Shown here: one piece after another, positions 16,955-25,518 of the stretch
Numbering within the stretch: position 1 is the first letter of the stretch
How the letters are laid out: the number at the start of each line of letters is the position of its first letter
Assembly (NCBI RefSeq): GCF_024580145.1
Contig: NZ_JANINI010000002.1
Span: 186,001-250,000, forward strand
DNA: 64,000 nucleotides
Direction: 5' to 3'
DNA from: Methyloversatilis sp. XJ19-49
GTDB taxonomy: Bacteria; Pseudomonadota; Gammaproteobacteria; Burkholderiales; Rhodocyclaceae
The notes under the pieces: model-generated
The model's database searches: none
The model's input: the letters and a program-made list of their open reading frames with translations, nothing else
What the model was told of the DNA's origin: nothing
Made by a program: the position numbers and the translations under genes

Positions 16955-17848
16955 ATGCGCATCGGCATTGATCTGGGTGGAACAAAGACCGAATTGATTG
17001 CGCTGGACGGCAACGGTACGGCGTGCCTGCGCCGACGCGAGCCGACGCCGTCCGGCGACTATGCAGCGACGGTCGCCCTGATCGCCCGGCTGGTGCACGA
17101 CGCCGAACAGCGGCTGGGCGTGCCTGCGACGGTGGGCATCGGAACTCCGGGTTCGCGCTCGCCGCTGACCGGGCGCATGCGCAACGCCAATTCCACCTGC
17201 CTGAACGGCCAGTCCTTGCAGCAGGACGTCGAAGCCGCACTCGGGCGCGAGGTGCGCATGGCCAATGACGCCAATTGCTTCGCGCTGTCCGAAGCGGTGG
17301 ACGGCGCGGGGCGGGGGGCACCGGTGGTGTTCGGCGTCATCCTGGGCACCGGCGTCGGTGGCGGCATCGTCGTCGATGGCCGGGTGCTGGAAGGCGCCAA
17401 TGGCGTGGCCGGAGAGTGGGGTCACAATCCGATGCCCGCGGGGCCGGATACCGAAGGCGGTGCGCCCCCGCCATGCTACTGCGGTCGCGCCGGCTGCATC
17501 GAAACCTGGCTGTCCGGTCCGGCGCTGGCGGCCGATCACCGCCGGGTGACCGGCGAGCCGCTGGCGCCGGAGCAGATCGTCACGCGCGCCGCAACCGGTG
17601 ATGCCGCCTGCTCAGCCACGCTGGCGCGCTACGAAATCCGGCTGGCGCGCGCACTGGGCGGTGTCATCAACCTGCTCGACCCGCAGGTGATCGTGCTCGG
17701 CGGCGGGCTGTCCGCCTTGCCGGGTCTGTATGAGCGGGTGCCGCAGCACTGGATGCCGCATGTCTTTTCCGACCTGATCACGACCCGTCTGTGCCCGCCG
17801 GTGCATGGCGGTTCCTCCGGCGTGCGCGGTGCCGCGTGGCTCTGGTAG
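16955..17848 (+). CDS. ROK-family sugar kinase (fructokinase-like)
   Basis: A 297-residue cytoplasmic kinase. The N-terminal phosphate-binding motif is [15 protein letters not shown], the sugar site includes [11 protein letters not shown], and GTGVGGGIV is the second nucleotide motif. The ROK zinc motif reads CYCGRAGC, followed by [10 protein letters not shown]. The arrangement is closest to Mak-type fructokinase or N-acetylglucosamine kinase; substrate cannot be decided. ATG 16955 follows a GGGAGG ribosome binding site. No sugar transporter is adjacent; the bufferin operon begins 107 bp downstream on the same strand. Confidence 0.9.
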   Translation: MRIGIDLGGTKTELIALDGNGTACLRRREPTPSGDYAATVALIARLVHDAEQRLGVPATVGIGTPGSRSPLTGRMRNANSTCLNGQSLQQDVEAALGREVRMANDANCFALSEAVDGAGRGAPVVFGVILGTGVGGGIVVDGRVLEGANGVAGEWGHNPMPAGPDTEGGAPPPCYCGRAGCIETWLSGPALAADHRRVTGEPLAPEQIVTRAATGDAACSATLARYEIRLARALGGVINLLDPQVIVLGGGLSALPGLYERVPQHWMPHVFSDLITTRLCPPVHGGSSGVRGAAWLW

Positions 17849-17874
17849 TCCATGCAGATTTTTTCCATGGTGCG

Positions 17875-17902
17875 GTAAGGTTCGGCGCGCCGCAGGGTCT
17901 AC
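17875..17902 (+). promoter_or_regulatory. Possible ECF-sigma promoter of the bufferin operon
   Basis: GTAAGG (17875-17880), a 16-bp spacer and GTCTAC (17897-17902) resemble ECF-type -35/-10 elements. Some bufferin operons are under ECF sigma control. No sigma or anti-sigma gene is in the window, and a short match like this arises easily by chance. The intergenic region 17849-17955 also has a weak CCATG...CATGG inverted repeat around a T-run. Confidence 0.25.
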
Positions 17903-17955
17903 TGCCGTGCAAACCACATGACCGGTTTGATTTTTCCACCCTCAGGAGATCACAC

Positions 17956-18222
17956 ATGAACAAGTCCGCCGCCCTTTCTGCCGCCCTCGCATCCGTGTTC
18001 GCCCTCGGCATCGTGACAAGCCCTGTTGTCGCGGCTGCAGAAGGCAAGGAGAAATGCTACGGCGTGGCCAAGAAGGGCGCCAATGACTGCGCATCCGCCA
18101 ATGGCTCGCACAGCTGCGCCGGTCAGGCCAAGGCCGACAATGACCCGAACGAGTGGGTGTTCGTCGCCACCGGCACGTGCGAAAAGATGGGCGGCAAGAC
18201 CGCTGCGCCGAAGAAGGGCTGA
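17956..18222 (+). CDS. bufA: Bufferin-type RiPP precursor (DUF2282, BufA1-like)
   Basis: An 88-residue precursor with a Sec signal peptide (cleavage probably after VVAAA, near residue 28) and a core containing four cysteines at 34, 45, 54 and 75. The core pattern [25 protein letters not shown] and GTCEKMGG is that of DUF2282/BufA1. In the described bufferins an MNIO enzyme converts cysteines of such a precursor into thiooxazole-type copper ligands before export to the periplasm. ATG 17956 follows CAGGAGA. First gene of the operon bufA-bufB-bufC-doxX. That this peptide is modified and binds copper is inferred from family and context. Confidence 0.9.
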   Translation: MNKSAALSAALASVFALGIVTSPVVAAAEGKEKCYGVAKKGANDCASANGSHSCAGQAKADNDPNEWVFVATGTCEKMGGKTAAPKKG

Positions 18223-18229
18223 TGCCCGG

Positions 18230-18255
18230 GGGATGTAGCCGGACGGCTGCATCCC
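18230..18255 (+). promoter_or_regulatory. Stem-loop between bufferin precursor and enzyme genes
   Basis: An 11-bp stem GGGATGTAGCC/GGCTGCATCCC (one G-U pair) with a GGAC loop lies in the 48-bp gap between bufA and bufB. No T-run follows, so it is not a classic terminator. It may protect the 3' end of an abundant bufA mRNA or reduce read-through so that precursor exceeds enzyme. Confidence 0.6.
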
Positions 18256-18270
18256 TGTTCCGAGATTCCC

Positions 18271-19125
18271 ATGATCCTGCATCCTGCCTCGCCGACCGGC
18301 ATCGGTCTGCGCCAGCCGCACTACGCCCGCGTACTGGAAGAACGACCGCGCATCGGCTTTATCGAGGTGCACAGCGAAAATTTCTTTCATGACGGTGGCG
18401 CCGCATTGCGCACGCTGGAGCGCGCCCGCGAATGCTATCCGGTCAGCCTGCACGGCGTCGGTCTGGCACTCGCGTCGGTCGACACGCGCCATGACGCCCA
18501 TGTCGAACGGCTGGCGAAGCTGGTTCAACGCATTGAACCCGAATTCGTGTCCGAGCACCTGTGCTGGAGCGCAGTCGATGGCGTCCACTTCAACGATCTG
18601 CTGCCCTTCCCCTACACCGACGAGGCACTCGCGCTGGTCGCCATGCGCGTGAATGCGCTGCAGGACCGCCTGTGCCGCCCGGTCATGATCGAGAACCTGT
18701 CGGCCTACGTGCAGTTTCACGGCGCGCAGATGAGCGAAGCCGAATTTCTCGCCGATCTGGTCTGCCTGACCGGTTGCGGACTTTTGCTGGACCTGAACAA
18801 CCTTTACGTGAATGCCCGCAATTTCGGCACCGACCCGATGGATGCGCTCGAACGATTGCCGATGCACGCGGTACGGGAGATCCACCTGGCCGGTCATGCG
18901 GTGACCGAATACGGCCTGATCGACACCCATGGCAGCGCGGTGTGCGACGACGTGTGGGCGCTGCTCACCGCCGTGCGCCGGCGTGGTGTCGGCGCACCGG
19001 CACTGATCGAATGGGATACCGATCTGCCGGAACTAGACATCCTGCTGGCCGAGGCGGCCCGGGCCGATCGCATCGGCGCCGACGCCGGCACATCGGATGG
19101 AGACCGCCATGTCTGCGCTGCTTGA
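18271..19125 (+). CDS. bufB: MNIO/DUF692 bufferin-modifying enzyme (BufB-like)
   Basis: A 284-residue TIM-barrel protein of the multinuclear non-haem iron oxidase family (DUF692, relatives MbnB and BufB). Metal-binding positions seen are GFIEVHSENFF near 30-40, SLHGVGL, EHLCW, MIENLS, LLDLNNLYVNARN, IHLAGH and LIEWDTD. Such enzymes use mixed-valent iron and O2 to modify cysteines of RiPP precursors. The adjacent DUF2282 gene supplies the substrate. The 3' end overlaps bufC by 29 bp. The last 20 residues are less conserved and Asp/Gly-rich. Confidence 0.93.
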   Translation: MILHPASPTGIGLRQPHYARVLEERPRIGFIEVHSENFFHDGGAALRTLERARECYPVSLHGVGLALASVDTRHDAHVERLAKLVQRIEPEFVSEHLCWSAVDGVHFNDLLPFPYTDEALALVAMRVNALQDRLCRPVMIENLSAYVQFHGAQMSEAEFLADLVCLTGCGLLLDLNNLYVNARNFGTDPMDALERLPMHAVREIHLAGHAVTEYGLIDTHGSAVCDDVWALLTAVRRRGVGAPALIEWDTDLPELDILLAEAARADRIGADAGTSDGDRHVCAA

Positions 19126-19909
19126 CGCCCAGCGGCGCTTCGCTGGTGCCTTGCGCAGCGCGCAGGGCGAACCGGCCATGCTGCCGTTGCTCTCCGGCGA
19201 CGCCGAACGCAACCGCGGCCTGCTCGGTGTCTATCGCGGCAATGCGGTGGCCAACGCCAACGCCGCGCTGACGCTGGCCTACCCGGTGTGCCGGCAGATC
19301 ACCGGCGACGACTACTTCGATGCGCTGGTACGCCGTTACTGGGCGCAGACGCCATCGACCGACGGCGACCTCAATCGCTACGGCCACAGCTTCGCCGACT
19401 TTCTCGACGGCTTCGAACCGGTGCGCGCGCTGCCCTACCTGCCCGACGTGGCCCGCCTCGAATGGTCGGTGCATGTCGCGACGACGGCGGCCGATACCGC
19501 GCCACTGGGTGGCGAGGCCTTTGCCGGCCTCGACCCCGAGGCGCTGGCCACGGCGCGCCTGCGCATGACGCCCGGTTTCGCGCTGCTCGGCAGTGCATGG
19601 CCGATCGCCGATATCTGGCTGCAGCATCAGCCGGACGCCGCAGGCGGTTCGGGCGGCGCCTTCGACATCGATCTTGAACAGGCTCAGTACGCCGTCGTGT
19701 GGCGCGACGGGCTGCGTGTGCGGGTGGCGGCGCTGTCCGCCGGCGCCCACGCATTCTGGGCCGCCATCGCGCTGGTGGGTGCCAGCTTCGGCGACGCCTG
19801 GGCCGGCGCCAGCACGCAAGAACAGGACTTCAACCTCGCAGCCACCATTGAACAGGCCATTGCATGCGGCTGGCTGCACCACATCGAAACCAGGGGAAAC
19901 GAACAATGA
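19097..19909 (+). CDS. bufC: DUF2063 bufferin partner protein (BufC-like)
   Basis: A 270-residue protein with the DUF2063/HvfC N-terminal domain: LLDAQRRFAGAL, then NRGLLGVYRGNAVANANAALTLAYPV, and the YFDALVRRYW motif near 70-82, followed by a beta-rich C-terminal domain. Partners of this type bind the precursor leader and present it to the MNIO enzyme (MbnC is the analogue). ATG 19097 lies inside bufB; ATG 19109 (MSALLDAQ) is the alternative. It ends four bases into the DoxX gene. Confidence 0.9.
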   Translation: METAMSALLDAQRRFAGALRSAQGEPAMLPLLSGDAERNRGLLGVYRGNAVANANAALTLAYPVCRQITGDDYFDALVRRYWAQTPSTDGDLNRYGHSFADFLDGFEPVRALPYLPDVARLEWSVHVATTAADTAPLGGEAFAGLDPEALATARLRMTPGFALLGSAWPIADIWLQHQPDAAGGSGGAFDIDLEQAQYAVVWRDGLRVRVAALSAGAHAFWAAIALVGASFGDAWAGASTQEQDFNLAATIEQAIACGWLHHIETRGNEQ

Positions 19910-20364
19910 ACGCTGTAACCCGCGCATACGACCTCGGCGCGCCGCTCGCGCGCCTCGCCGATCAGGTGCAGCCGCTGCTGCTGCTCGCCCTGCGCCTGTA
20001 TATCGCCTGGGTGTTCATGAAGGCCGGTCTGACCAAGATCGAGGACTGGGACACCACGCTTTTCCTGTTCACCGAAGAGTACAAGGTGCCGCTGCTGCCG
20101 CCCGCCATCGCGGCCTTCATGGGTACGGCCGGCGAAATCGTGCTGCCGCCGCTGCTCGCCATCGGTCTGGCCGGACGCTTTGCCGCGCTGGGCCTGTTCG
20201 TCGTGAACATCATGGCGGTCGTGTCCTACCCCGCACTGTGGGAATTCGAGTGCCCGGCGGCCGTGGAGGCGCACCTGTGGTGGGGCGTCGGGCTGCTGGG
20301 GCTGGCCGCGTTCGGGCCCGGCGCGCTGTCGGTCGATCGGCTGCTGGGCCGGCGCCGCGACTGA
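19906..20364 (+). CDS. DoxX-family membrane protein of the bufferin operon
   Basis: A 152-residue inner-membrane protein with about four helices. It shows the DoxX pattern: LLALRLYIAWVFMKAGLTKI with KAG-TK near 37-44, a second helix with GEIVLPPLLAIGLAGR, and a final GLLGLAAFGPGALSVD. ATG 19906 overlaps the bufC stop (ATGA). DoxX proteins are regular fourth members of bufferin/HVF clusters; a role in quinone or thiol redox balance is proposed. ATG precedes MNAVTRAYDLG. Confidence 0.9.
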   Translation: MNAVTRAYDLGAPLARLADQVQPLLLLALRLYIAWVFMKAGLTKIEDWDTTLFLFTEEYKVPLLPPAIAAFMGTAGEIVLPPLLAIGLAGRFAALGLFVVNIMAVVSYPALWEFECPAAVEAHLWWGVGLLGLAAFGPGALSVDRLLGRRRD

Positions 20365-20492
20365 GTCGACGCGGGTGCCGGGCCGGCTTTCCATGTCGGC
20401 GCTGAAACATGGTGCAACACAGCATTGGCGTCGCCGGGGAACGCCAGGCCGTTCGCGTTGCCCGACCGGTATTCGATACCGGGTACGCTGCT

Positions 20493-20984
20493 TTGACTGT
20501 TTCCTTCCGCTGCATCCTGCTGTGCGCAGCCGGCCTCGCCAGTGCCGCAGCATCGGCCGACACGACGGCGCCGTCACACCGTCTCGGCCTGCAGATCGGC
20601 CCCTACGTCCATCACTGGGACCACGAATCCGACCACAACGATACGCCGGCCCTGTTCGGCCTCGAGTACGAGTCGCCGACGCGCTGGAACGTCGGCGCGG
20701 CGTGGTTCCGCAATTCCTTTGATCAGGCGAGCGAGTACTACTACGCCGGCCGCAGCTGGCCGATCGACGCGGTCAGCCCGAACCTGTACGTGAAGGTGAC
20801 GGCCGGCGCACTGCTCGGCTATACCGGCGAATACGAAGACAAGATTCCATTCAACCGCAAGGGCGTGGCGTTTGCGGTCATTCCGGCGCTGGGCTACCAG
20901 TACGACCGCTACAACGCCCAGATCGCGCTGCTCGGCACGGCCGGCTTCATGGTGACCTTCGGCATCGATCTGGGGCGCTGGTGA
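20493..20984 (+). CDS. Small outer-membrane beta-barrel-like protein
   Basis: About 163 residues from TTG 20493, chosen because it gives a signal peptide (FRCILLCAAGLASAAASA) directly at the N-terminus; the frame is open from GTG 20409. The mature protein has repeated Tyr/Trp-rich strands (GLQIGPYVHHW, FGLEYESP, YYYAGRSWP, PALGYQYDRY) and ends in FGIDLGRW, an aromatic C-terminus typical of outer-membrane barrels. Similar proteins are sometimes labelled sn-glycerol-3-phosphate transporter or PagP-like. I cannot assign an activity. A CCGGTAT-TCG-ATACCGG hairpin at 20466-20482 lies just upstream and may end the bufferin transcript. Confidence 0.65.
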   Translation: MTVSFRCILLCAAGLASAAASADTTAPSHRLGLQIGPYVHHWDHESDHNDTPALFGLEYESPTRWNVGAAWFRNSFDQASEYYYAGRSWPIDAVSPNLYVKVTAGALLGYTGEYEDKIPFNRKGVAFAVIPALGYQYDRYNAQIALLGTAGFMVTFGIDLGRW

Positions 20985-21030
20985 AGGTCGGGTGAAACGA
21001 CAGCCCGACGATGCGACCGGCGGCAGTGCG

Positions 21031-22122
21031 TCACACCGGCAGCGTCGGTTCGCTGCCGCCGCGCTGCAGGATGACGCCGCAGCCGCGGGTTTCATGCAGG
21101 TCAAGCCGTTCGAGCGAGGGGATCAGCGGCGTCGCCAGCGTCATGATGCGGCGTGCCAGGCTGGCGGTGTCGGCGTCCAGGCCATTCTCATCCATCATTT
21201 CATGCAGCGGCGCGTGGTCGAGCCGTTCGAACAGCGGCGCGAACTGCGCCTTCACGTCGCCGAAATCGACCGTCCAGCCCATGACCGGATCGAGTGGGGC
21301 AGCCAGATGAAGGCGCAGGGTGAAGGTGTGGCCATGAATGCACCGACGCGGATCGCCGTCGGGGGCGCGCTTGAGCTGCACGGCACTGTCCAGCGTGAAT
21401 TCCTTCCACACGCGGTGCTGCAGGCCGTCGAACTGTGCACCGCAGCTTGCGGTTTCGTAAACGGTGACCCAGCACAGGCCGGGCAGCGCGGGTTTCAGCT
21501 GCTGCCATATCCAGGCGGCAATGTTTTCGCTGGTCGGATTGTCCAGCCCGGCGATGTCATTCAGGCAAGCGAGATGCAGCTGCGCATGCAGCGGCGCCCA
21601 CAGTGCGTCGATCCGGTCGTGGTCGACAGGCGCTTCAGATGTCCGCTTCGCATGCAGCAGCACTTCGAAGCCGTGGCCGTGCATGCGGCCGCACTTGTGG
21701 CCGGGCGCGACGCGCGGCAGCTGATGCGCCGACTGGAATACGTGGCGGCGCCACACGTGCGCGTCGCCGTGCCGGTCCAGTTGCACGCCGGCGTGGCGGG
21801 TGCTGCGCACGCCGACGGCGTGCACTTCGGGCAGGTCGAGCTGTCCGCGCAGCCAGCGCGCGAGATTTTCGTCGCCGGGCCGGGTGACGGTGTCGTTCAG
21901 CAGCCGGTAGTCGAGCGGCGCGAGCACCGTGCGCAGGCGAGCCGCCAGCGCATCGACCTCGCCGCCGGCCACACCGCCCCAGCCCTCGGGCAGCGCGGCG
22001 CGCACGCTGCCGGTGAAGCTGTGGCCGTGCAGCGCGTGCGCGCGGTGGGCGGTCGGCAGGTGTTCGAGGTGGCGCGCGGCTTCGAAGTCCGCAGCGGCAA
22101 CTTGGAGCAGGATGTCTTTCAT
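21031..22122 (-). CDS. Three-domain 6-pyruvoyl-tetrahydropterin synthase (QueD/PTPS)-like protein
   Basis: A 363-residue protein made of three consecutive PTPS-like units, each with a zinc-type HGH motif at 32-34, 138-140 and 253-255. A canonical single-domain QueD/PTPS has about 120 residues. Only the middle unit keeps the CxxxHGH motif (CGRMHGH from Cys134), with LDNPTSENIA and TVYETASCGA near 183-220, so it is probably the active one. The first lacks the Cys; the third has CIHGH with the Cys displaced but retains GWTVDFGDVKA and LDHAPL. Start MKDILLQV at ATG 22122. Candidate roles are pterin or 7-deazapurine synthesis; methylotrophs also need pterin cofactors. Confidence 0.85.
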   Translation of the reverse strand: MKDILLQVAAADFEAARHLEHLPTAHRAHALHGHSFTGSVRAALPEGWGGVAGGEVDALAARLRTVLAPLDYRLLNDTVTRPGDENLARWLRGQLDLPEVHAVGVRSTRHAGVQLDRHGDAHVWRRHVFQSAHQLPRVAPGHKCGRMHGHGFEVLLHAKRTSEAPVDHDRIDALWAPLHAQLHLACLNDIAGLDNPTSENIAAWIWQQLKPALPGLCWVTVYETASCGAQFDGLQHRVWKEFTLDSAVQLKRAPDGDPRRCIHGHTFTLRLHLAAPLDPVMGWTVDFGDVKAQFAPLFERLDHAPLHEMMDENGLDADTASLARRIMTLATPLIPSLERLDLHETRGCGVILQRGGSEPTLPV

Positions 22123-22218
22123 GATCGGGGGTCGGGGCATACGGTTGCGGCAGCGCCGCAGTGTGCCTGAGTGCGCAGTACTATCAGTATCGATCGAATT
22201 GCAGAAGGAGCACACCTC

Positions 22219-22605
22219 ATGTCCATCAGTCTGCTCGGCGCGGTGAAGGCCGTGCCCTGGGGCGACGTCATCGCGGCAGCACCGAGCGTGGTGCAGGGCG
22301 CCAATGCGTTGTGGGACCGCGTCGCAAAGAAGCGGCCGAAGGGCGAGCCGGCGGACGCACCGGCGACTGCACCGGCCGGCGCGCCGGCCGAGGTACGGCT
22401 GGCCGCGCTCGAACAGGTGGTCACCGAACTGCAGAAGGAGGCGCTTGCCTCGTCGCAGCTGATCCGTTCGCTGGCCGAACAGAATGTGCAGCTGGTACGC
22501 GAGATCGAAGTGCTGCGCATGCGCTCGCGCGTCATGCTCGCCGCCGCCGTGGTGTTCAGCGTGGCACTGGCGGCCAGCCTTTATTTCGCGCTGGCGGCGC
22601 GCTGA
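22219..22605 (+). CDS. Hypothetical protein with coiled coil and C-terminal membrane helix
   Basis: A 128-residue protein starting at ATG 22219 behind AGAAGGAG. Residues 1-30 are amphipathic, 40-60 are an Ala/Pro-rich linker, 60-100 predict as coiled coil (LAALEQVVTELQKEA and EQNVQLVREIEVLR), and 105-127 form one transmembrane helix (VMLAAAVVFSVALAASLYFAL). This tail-anchored layout suggests a membrane-associated scaffold. I do not recognise the family. It is divergent from the PTPS-like gene and co-oriented with the GNAT gene 42 bp downstream. Confidence 0.75.
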   Translation: MSISLLGAVKAVPWGDVIAAAPSVVQGANALWDRVAKKRPKGEPADAPATAPAGAPAEVRLAALEQVVTELQKEALASSQLIRSLAEQNVQLVREIEVLRMRSRVMLAAAVVFSVALAASLYFALAAR

Positions 22606-22647
22606 ATCCGGCGGATCGCGTCACAGCGCTGCCCGTCGCCGGTCCGC

Positions 22648-23229
22648 ATGACCATGACGTCCCCCGATATCCTGACGCCGCGCCTGCGGCTGCGCGCCAT
22701 GGGTGCCGATTTCCTCGCTGCGTCCGCCGACGGGTGCGACATCGACGAGCTGTCCGCGCTGATCGGACTGAACGTGGCCACCGCGTGGCTGCGTGAATCC
22801 GACCTGGCCGCCCTGCGACTGCAGGACGTGACGACCGACCCGGCCAGCCTGCCCTGGTCGGTGCGCGCGCTGGCACTGCGCGACAGCGACGAAATGATCG
22901 GCCACGCCGGCTTTCATTCCCGCCCGGCGCCCGATTATCTGGCGCCGTACGCCGCCGATGCGGTCGAAGTCGGCTACACGATCTACCCCTGTCACCGCCG
23001 GCAAGGCCTGGCACGCGAAACGCTGGTCGCGCTGATCCGCTGGGCCCACGTCGAGCAGGGTGTGCCGCGCTTCGTCGCGTCGGTCAGCCCGGACAACCTT
23101 GCATCGTGCGCGCTGCTAGCCAGTGCGGGTTTCCGGCGCATCGCATCGTTCATCGACGAGATCGACGGTCTGGAATACGTACTGCTGCTCGACGCACCGG
23201 ACGTGCCGCGTCTGCTCGGCATCGAGTAA
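22648..23229 (+). CDS. GNAT-family N-acetyltransferase (RimJ/RimL-like)
   Basis: A 193-residue protein. It opens with ILTPRLRLRAMGADF, the usual RimJ/RimL-type beta-1, and carries the acetyl-CoA motif VEVGYTIYPCHRRQGLARETL near 110-130, with the Q/RxxGxG/A-type loop RRQGLA. Later ARFVASVSPDNLASCALLASAGFRR matches the motif B region (NLASxxLLxxAGF). Substrate unknown. The ATG at 22648 is followed by a second ATG two codons later. It ends 38 bp from the convergent chemoreceptor gene. Confidence 0.88.
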   Translation: MTMTSPDILTPRLRLRAMGADFLAASADGCDIDELSALIGLNVATAWLRESDLAALRLQDVTTDPASLPWSVRALALRDSDEMIGHAGFHSRPAPDYLAPYAADAVEVGYTIYPCHRRQGLARETLVALIRWAHVEQGVPRFVASVSPDNLASCALLASAGFRRIASFIDEIDGLEYVLLLDAPDVPRLLGIE

Positions 23230-23267
23230 GGCCGGACGGCCGGGCCTGTGCGGCGCCGTCAGTGTGC

Positions 23268-25271
23268 CTACAGCTTGAATCGGCCCACCAGTTCGCCAAG
23301 ATGGTCGGATGCGCGCCCGATCTGCGACAGGGTGGCCGAAGTGCGCTGTATCGCCTGATCGGTGTTCTGCACTACTTCGGAAGCCTGCTCCGCCGACTGC
23401 GCCAGCGCGGTGGTGGCAGCCGACTGTTCCTGCGTCGCTTCGGCAATTTCGCGCACTCGTTCTGCGGCGCGCTGCATGCCGGCCTCGATGCCGCCGATCT
23501 CCTCGGCCACGCGGGTGGCGCGCTCGACGCCGGATTCGACCGCTTCGCGTGTGCTGTTCATGCTCTGCACGGCGCGGTCGGTTTCGCCGTGCATGGCAGA
23601 AATCATGTCCCGGATCTCGGTGGTGGCGTTGCTGGTGCGTTCCGCCAGCTTGCGCACCTCGTCGGCCACCACCGCGAAGCCGCGGCCCTGTTCGCCGGCG
23701 CGGGCGGCTTCGATGGCGGCATTGAGCGCCAGCAGATTGGTCTGGTCGGCGATTTCGCGGATCACCTGCACGATGCCGTTGATCTGCACCGAACGTTCGG
23801 CCAGCCCGGTCAGCGAGCCGGCCAGCGTTTCCATGCTGCCGGCAATGTCGCGCATGTGCGTCTGCATGCCATGTACCGCCTCGCCGCTGCGCTGCGAGGC
23901 GGTGTGCGTGTCGAGCATGACGCAATTGGCGTCGTTCGCATGGCTGGCGATGTGACCGATCGATACGGTGATCTCCTCTATCGTTGCCGCATTGTCACCG
24001 GTGGTGCCGGCGAGCGAGCGTGAGCTGTCGGCGATGTGGCGGGTGGCGTCCGATGCGTCGCGGATGCCGCCGACCAGCGCCTGACTCTGGTCGCGCACCT
24101 CGATGAACATGCGCTGCAGGCTGCCGAGGAAGGCATTGACCGAGGTGGCGACGCGGCCCAGCTCGTCACGACTGCCGGTTTCCGGCAGACGGCGCGTCAG
24201 GTCGCCTTCGCCGCTGGCCAGCGCCTGCATCGCTTCGGCCAGGGTTTCCAGTGGCCGGGTCATCGCGCCGAGCAACACGAACAGCACGCCGGCGGTCAGC
24301 AGCACACTGACGACGCCCATCGCGATAGCGGTGTTGCGCAGCGAATCCGCCGAGGCGGTGATCACGCCTTCCGGCACCGACACCACGCTGCCCCACCAGC
24401 CGTCGCTGTCGCTCAGCGACACGCGCTGCAGGAAGTGAAGCACACCGGCGGCGTCACGCCACTGCAGGCTGCGACCATCGCGCAGCGCAGCCAGTGCATC
24501 GGCCGGCAGGTCGGCGGCCGGCTTGCCGATGCGGGCGGCATCGGCGTGCGCGACCACAAGACCGGACGGCGCGTACAGCGCAACCGTGCCGACGTCGAGC
24601 GGCTTGAGGCGGCCCAGGTCGTCGGCCAGCCGGTCGAGCGCCATGTCGACGCCGGCGATGCCGGCGAAGCGGCCATTGACGACAATAGGTTTGACCAGCG
24701 AGGTGATGAGCATCTTGTTGCCGCCCACCACGTATTCGTAAGGTTCGGCGAGATAGGCGCGGCCGGTCTGCTTCGGCTGCTGGTAATAGTCGCCGGCACC
24801 CGGCTTGTCGTAGTCGATCAGGGCTTCGACCGACAGCGTCTCACCGCTGCGGCTCCAGTAGGGCACGAAGCGGCCGCTGGCGTCATGACCGGCGGTACCG
24901 GCGAAGTCGGTGTCGCGCGCGTCGAAGGCATCGGCTTCCCAGCCGGTGTAGACGCCCAGCAGCGCGGGCCGGCCTTCCAGCGTGCGACGCAGCACACGGC
25001 TGACGGCGTCTCGATCCGGCGTGCCCTTGGCGTGCAGGCCTTCGAGCGACAGCGCCAGCGTGGACGACACCGCCATGGCTTCGTCCAGATCGGCGCCGAC
25101 GTCATGCGCGACCGAGGTCGCCACGCTTTCGGCGCGTGCCAGCCCCTGTTCCAGCACGGCCTGATGGCTGCGCCAGGCGAGTACGCCCAGCGTGACCGAG
25201 AAGCAGAGCAGGACGGTAATGACGGTGGATGCCAGCAGCTTGGTGCGCAGATTCAGGGCGTGCAGATTCAT
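23268..25271 (-). CDS. Methyl-accepting chemotaxis protein with dCache sensor
   Basis: A 667-residue inner-membrane receptor starting [15 protein letters not shown]. One N-terminal helix ([18 protein letters not shown]), a periplasmic region of about 250 residues with dCache_1 features ([46 protein letters not shown]), a second helix near 295-320, HAMP, then a long helical signalling domain. The hairpin tip is [20 protein letters not shown] split over the usual positions, followed by [18 protein letters not shown]. Such sensors often bind amino acids or organic acids. No che genes adjoin; the last five residues do not form a CheR-binding pentapeptide. Confidence 0.93.
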   Translation of the reverse strand: MNLHALNLRTKLLASTVITVLLCFSVTLGVLAWRSHQAVLEQGLARAESVATSVAHDVGADLDEAMAVSSTLALSLEGLHAKGTPDRDAVSRVLRRTLEGRPALLGVYTGWEADAFDARDTDFAGTAGHDASGRFVPYWSRSGETLSVEALIDYDKPGAGDYYQQPKQTGRAYLAEPYEYVVGGNKMLITSLVKPIVVNGRFAGIAGVDMALDRLADDLGRLKPLDVGTVALYAPSGLVVAHADAARIGKPAADLPADALAALRDGRSLQWRDAAGVLHFLQRVSLSDSDGWWGSVVSVPEGVITASADSLRNTAIAMGVVSVLLTAGVLFVLLGAMTRPLETLAEAMQALASGEGDLTRRLPETGSRDELGRVATSVNAFLGSLQRMFIEVRDQSQALVGGIRDASDATRHIADSSRSLAGTTGDNAATIEEITVSIGHIASHANDANCVMLDTHTASQRSGEAVHGMQTHMRDIAGSMETLAGSLTGLAERSVQINGIVQVIREIADQTNLLALNAAIEAARAGEQGRGFAVVADEVRKLAERTSNATTEIRDMISAMHGETDRAVQSMNSTREAVESGVERATRVAEEIGGIEAGMQRAAERVREIAEATQEQSAATTALAQSAEQASEVVQNTDQAIQRTSATLSQIGRASDHLGELVGRFKL

Positions 25272-25447
25272 GATCAGGCTCGGTTTCGGTGACAAGGCGT
25301 TGACGACGACCAAGAAAGTTTCTTTAAGAGAATAATTTATGAACGTGGTGCAATGTTCAGGCTCCGGCGGGAAGGTCATCGCCCGACCGACCGTCTGGTC
25401 GACCTGCACCGACCCGATGCTCGACGTGCTGCATCTGCACGGGACGT

Positions 25448-25474
25448 AAAAAAGCCGACCCCGAGGGCCGGCTT
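25448..25474 (-). terminator. Rho-independent terminator of the DUF2383 gene
   Basis: Read on the minus strand, AAGCCGGCCC and GGGTCGGCTT form a 10-position stem with one mismatch and a 3-base loop, followed by six T (25448-25453). It lies 45 bp after the DUF2383 stop. The 247-bp gap 25272-25518 holds this hairpin and, presumably, the promoter of the chemoreceptor gene; nothing else is evident. Confidence 0.85.
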
Positions 25475-25518
25475 CCCGTGCCGGGCGGACAGATGACCGC
25501 CCTCCTCATGCAACCCGC

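Noticed and set aside
17849-17955. A longer bufA start (GTG/ATG upstream at 17791)
   Set aside because: The upstream residues lack signal-peptide character and overlap the ROK gene; ATG 17956 has a good ribosome binding site and signal peptide.
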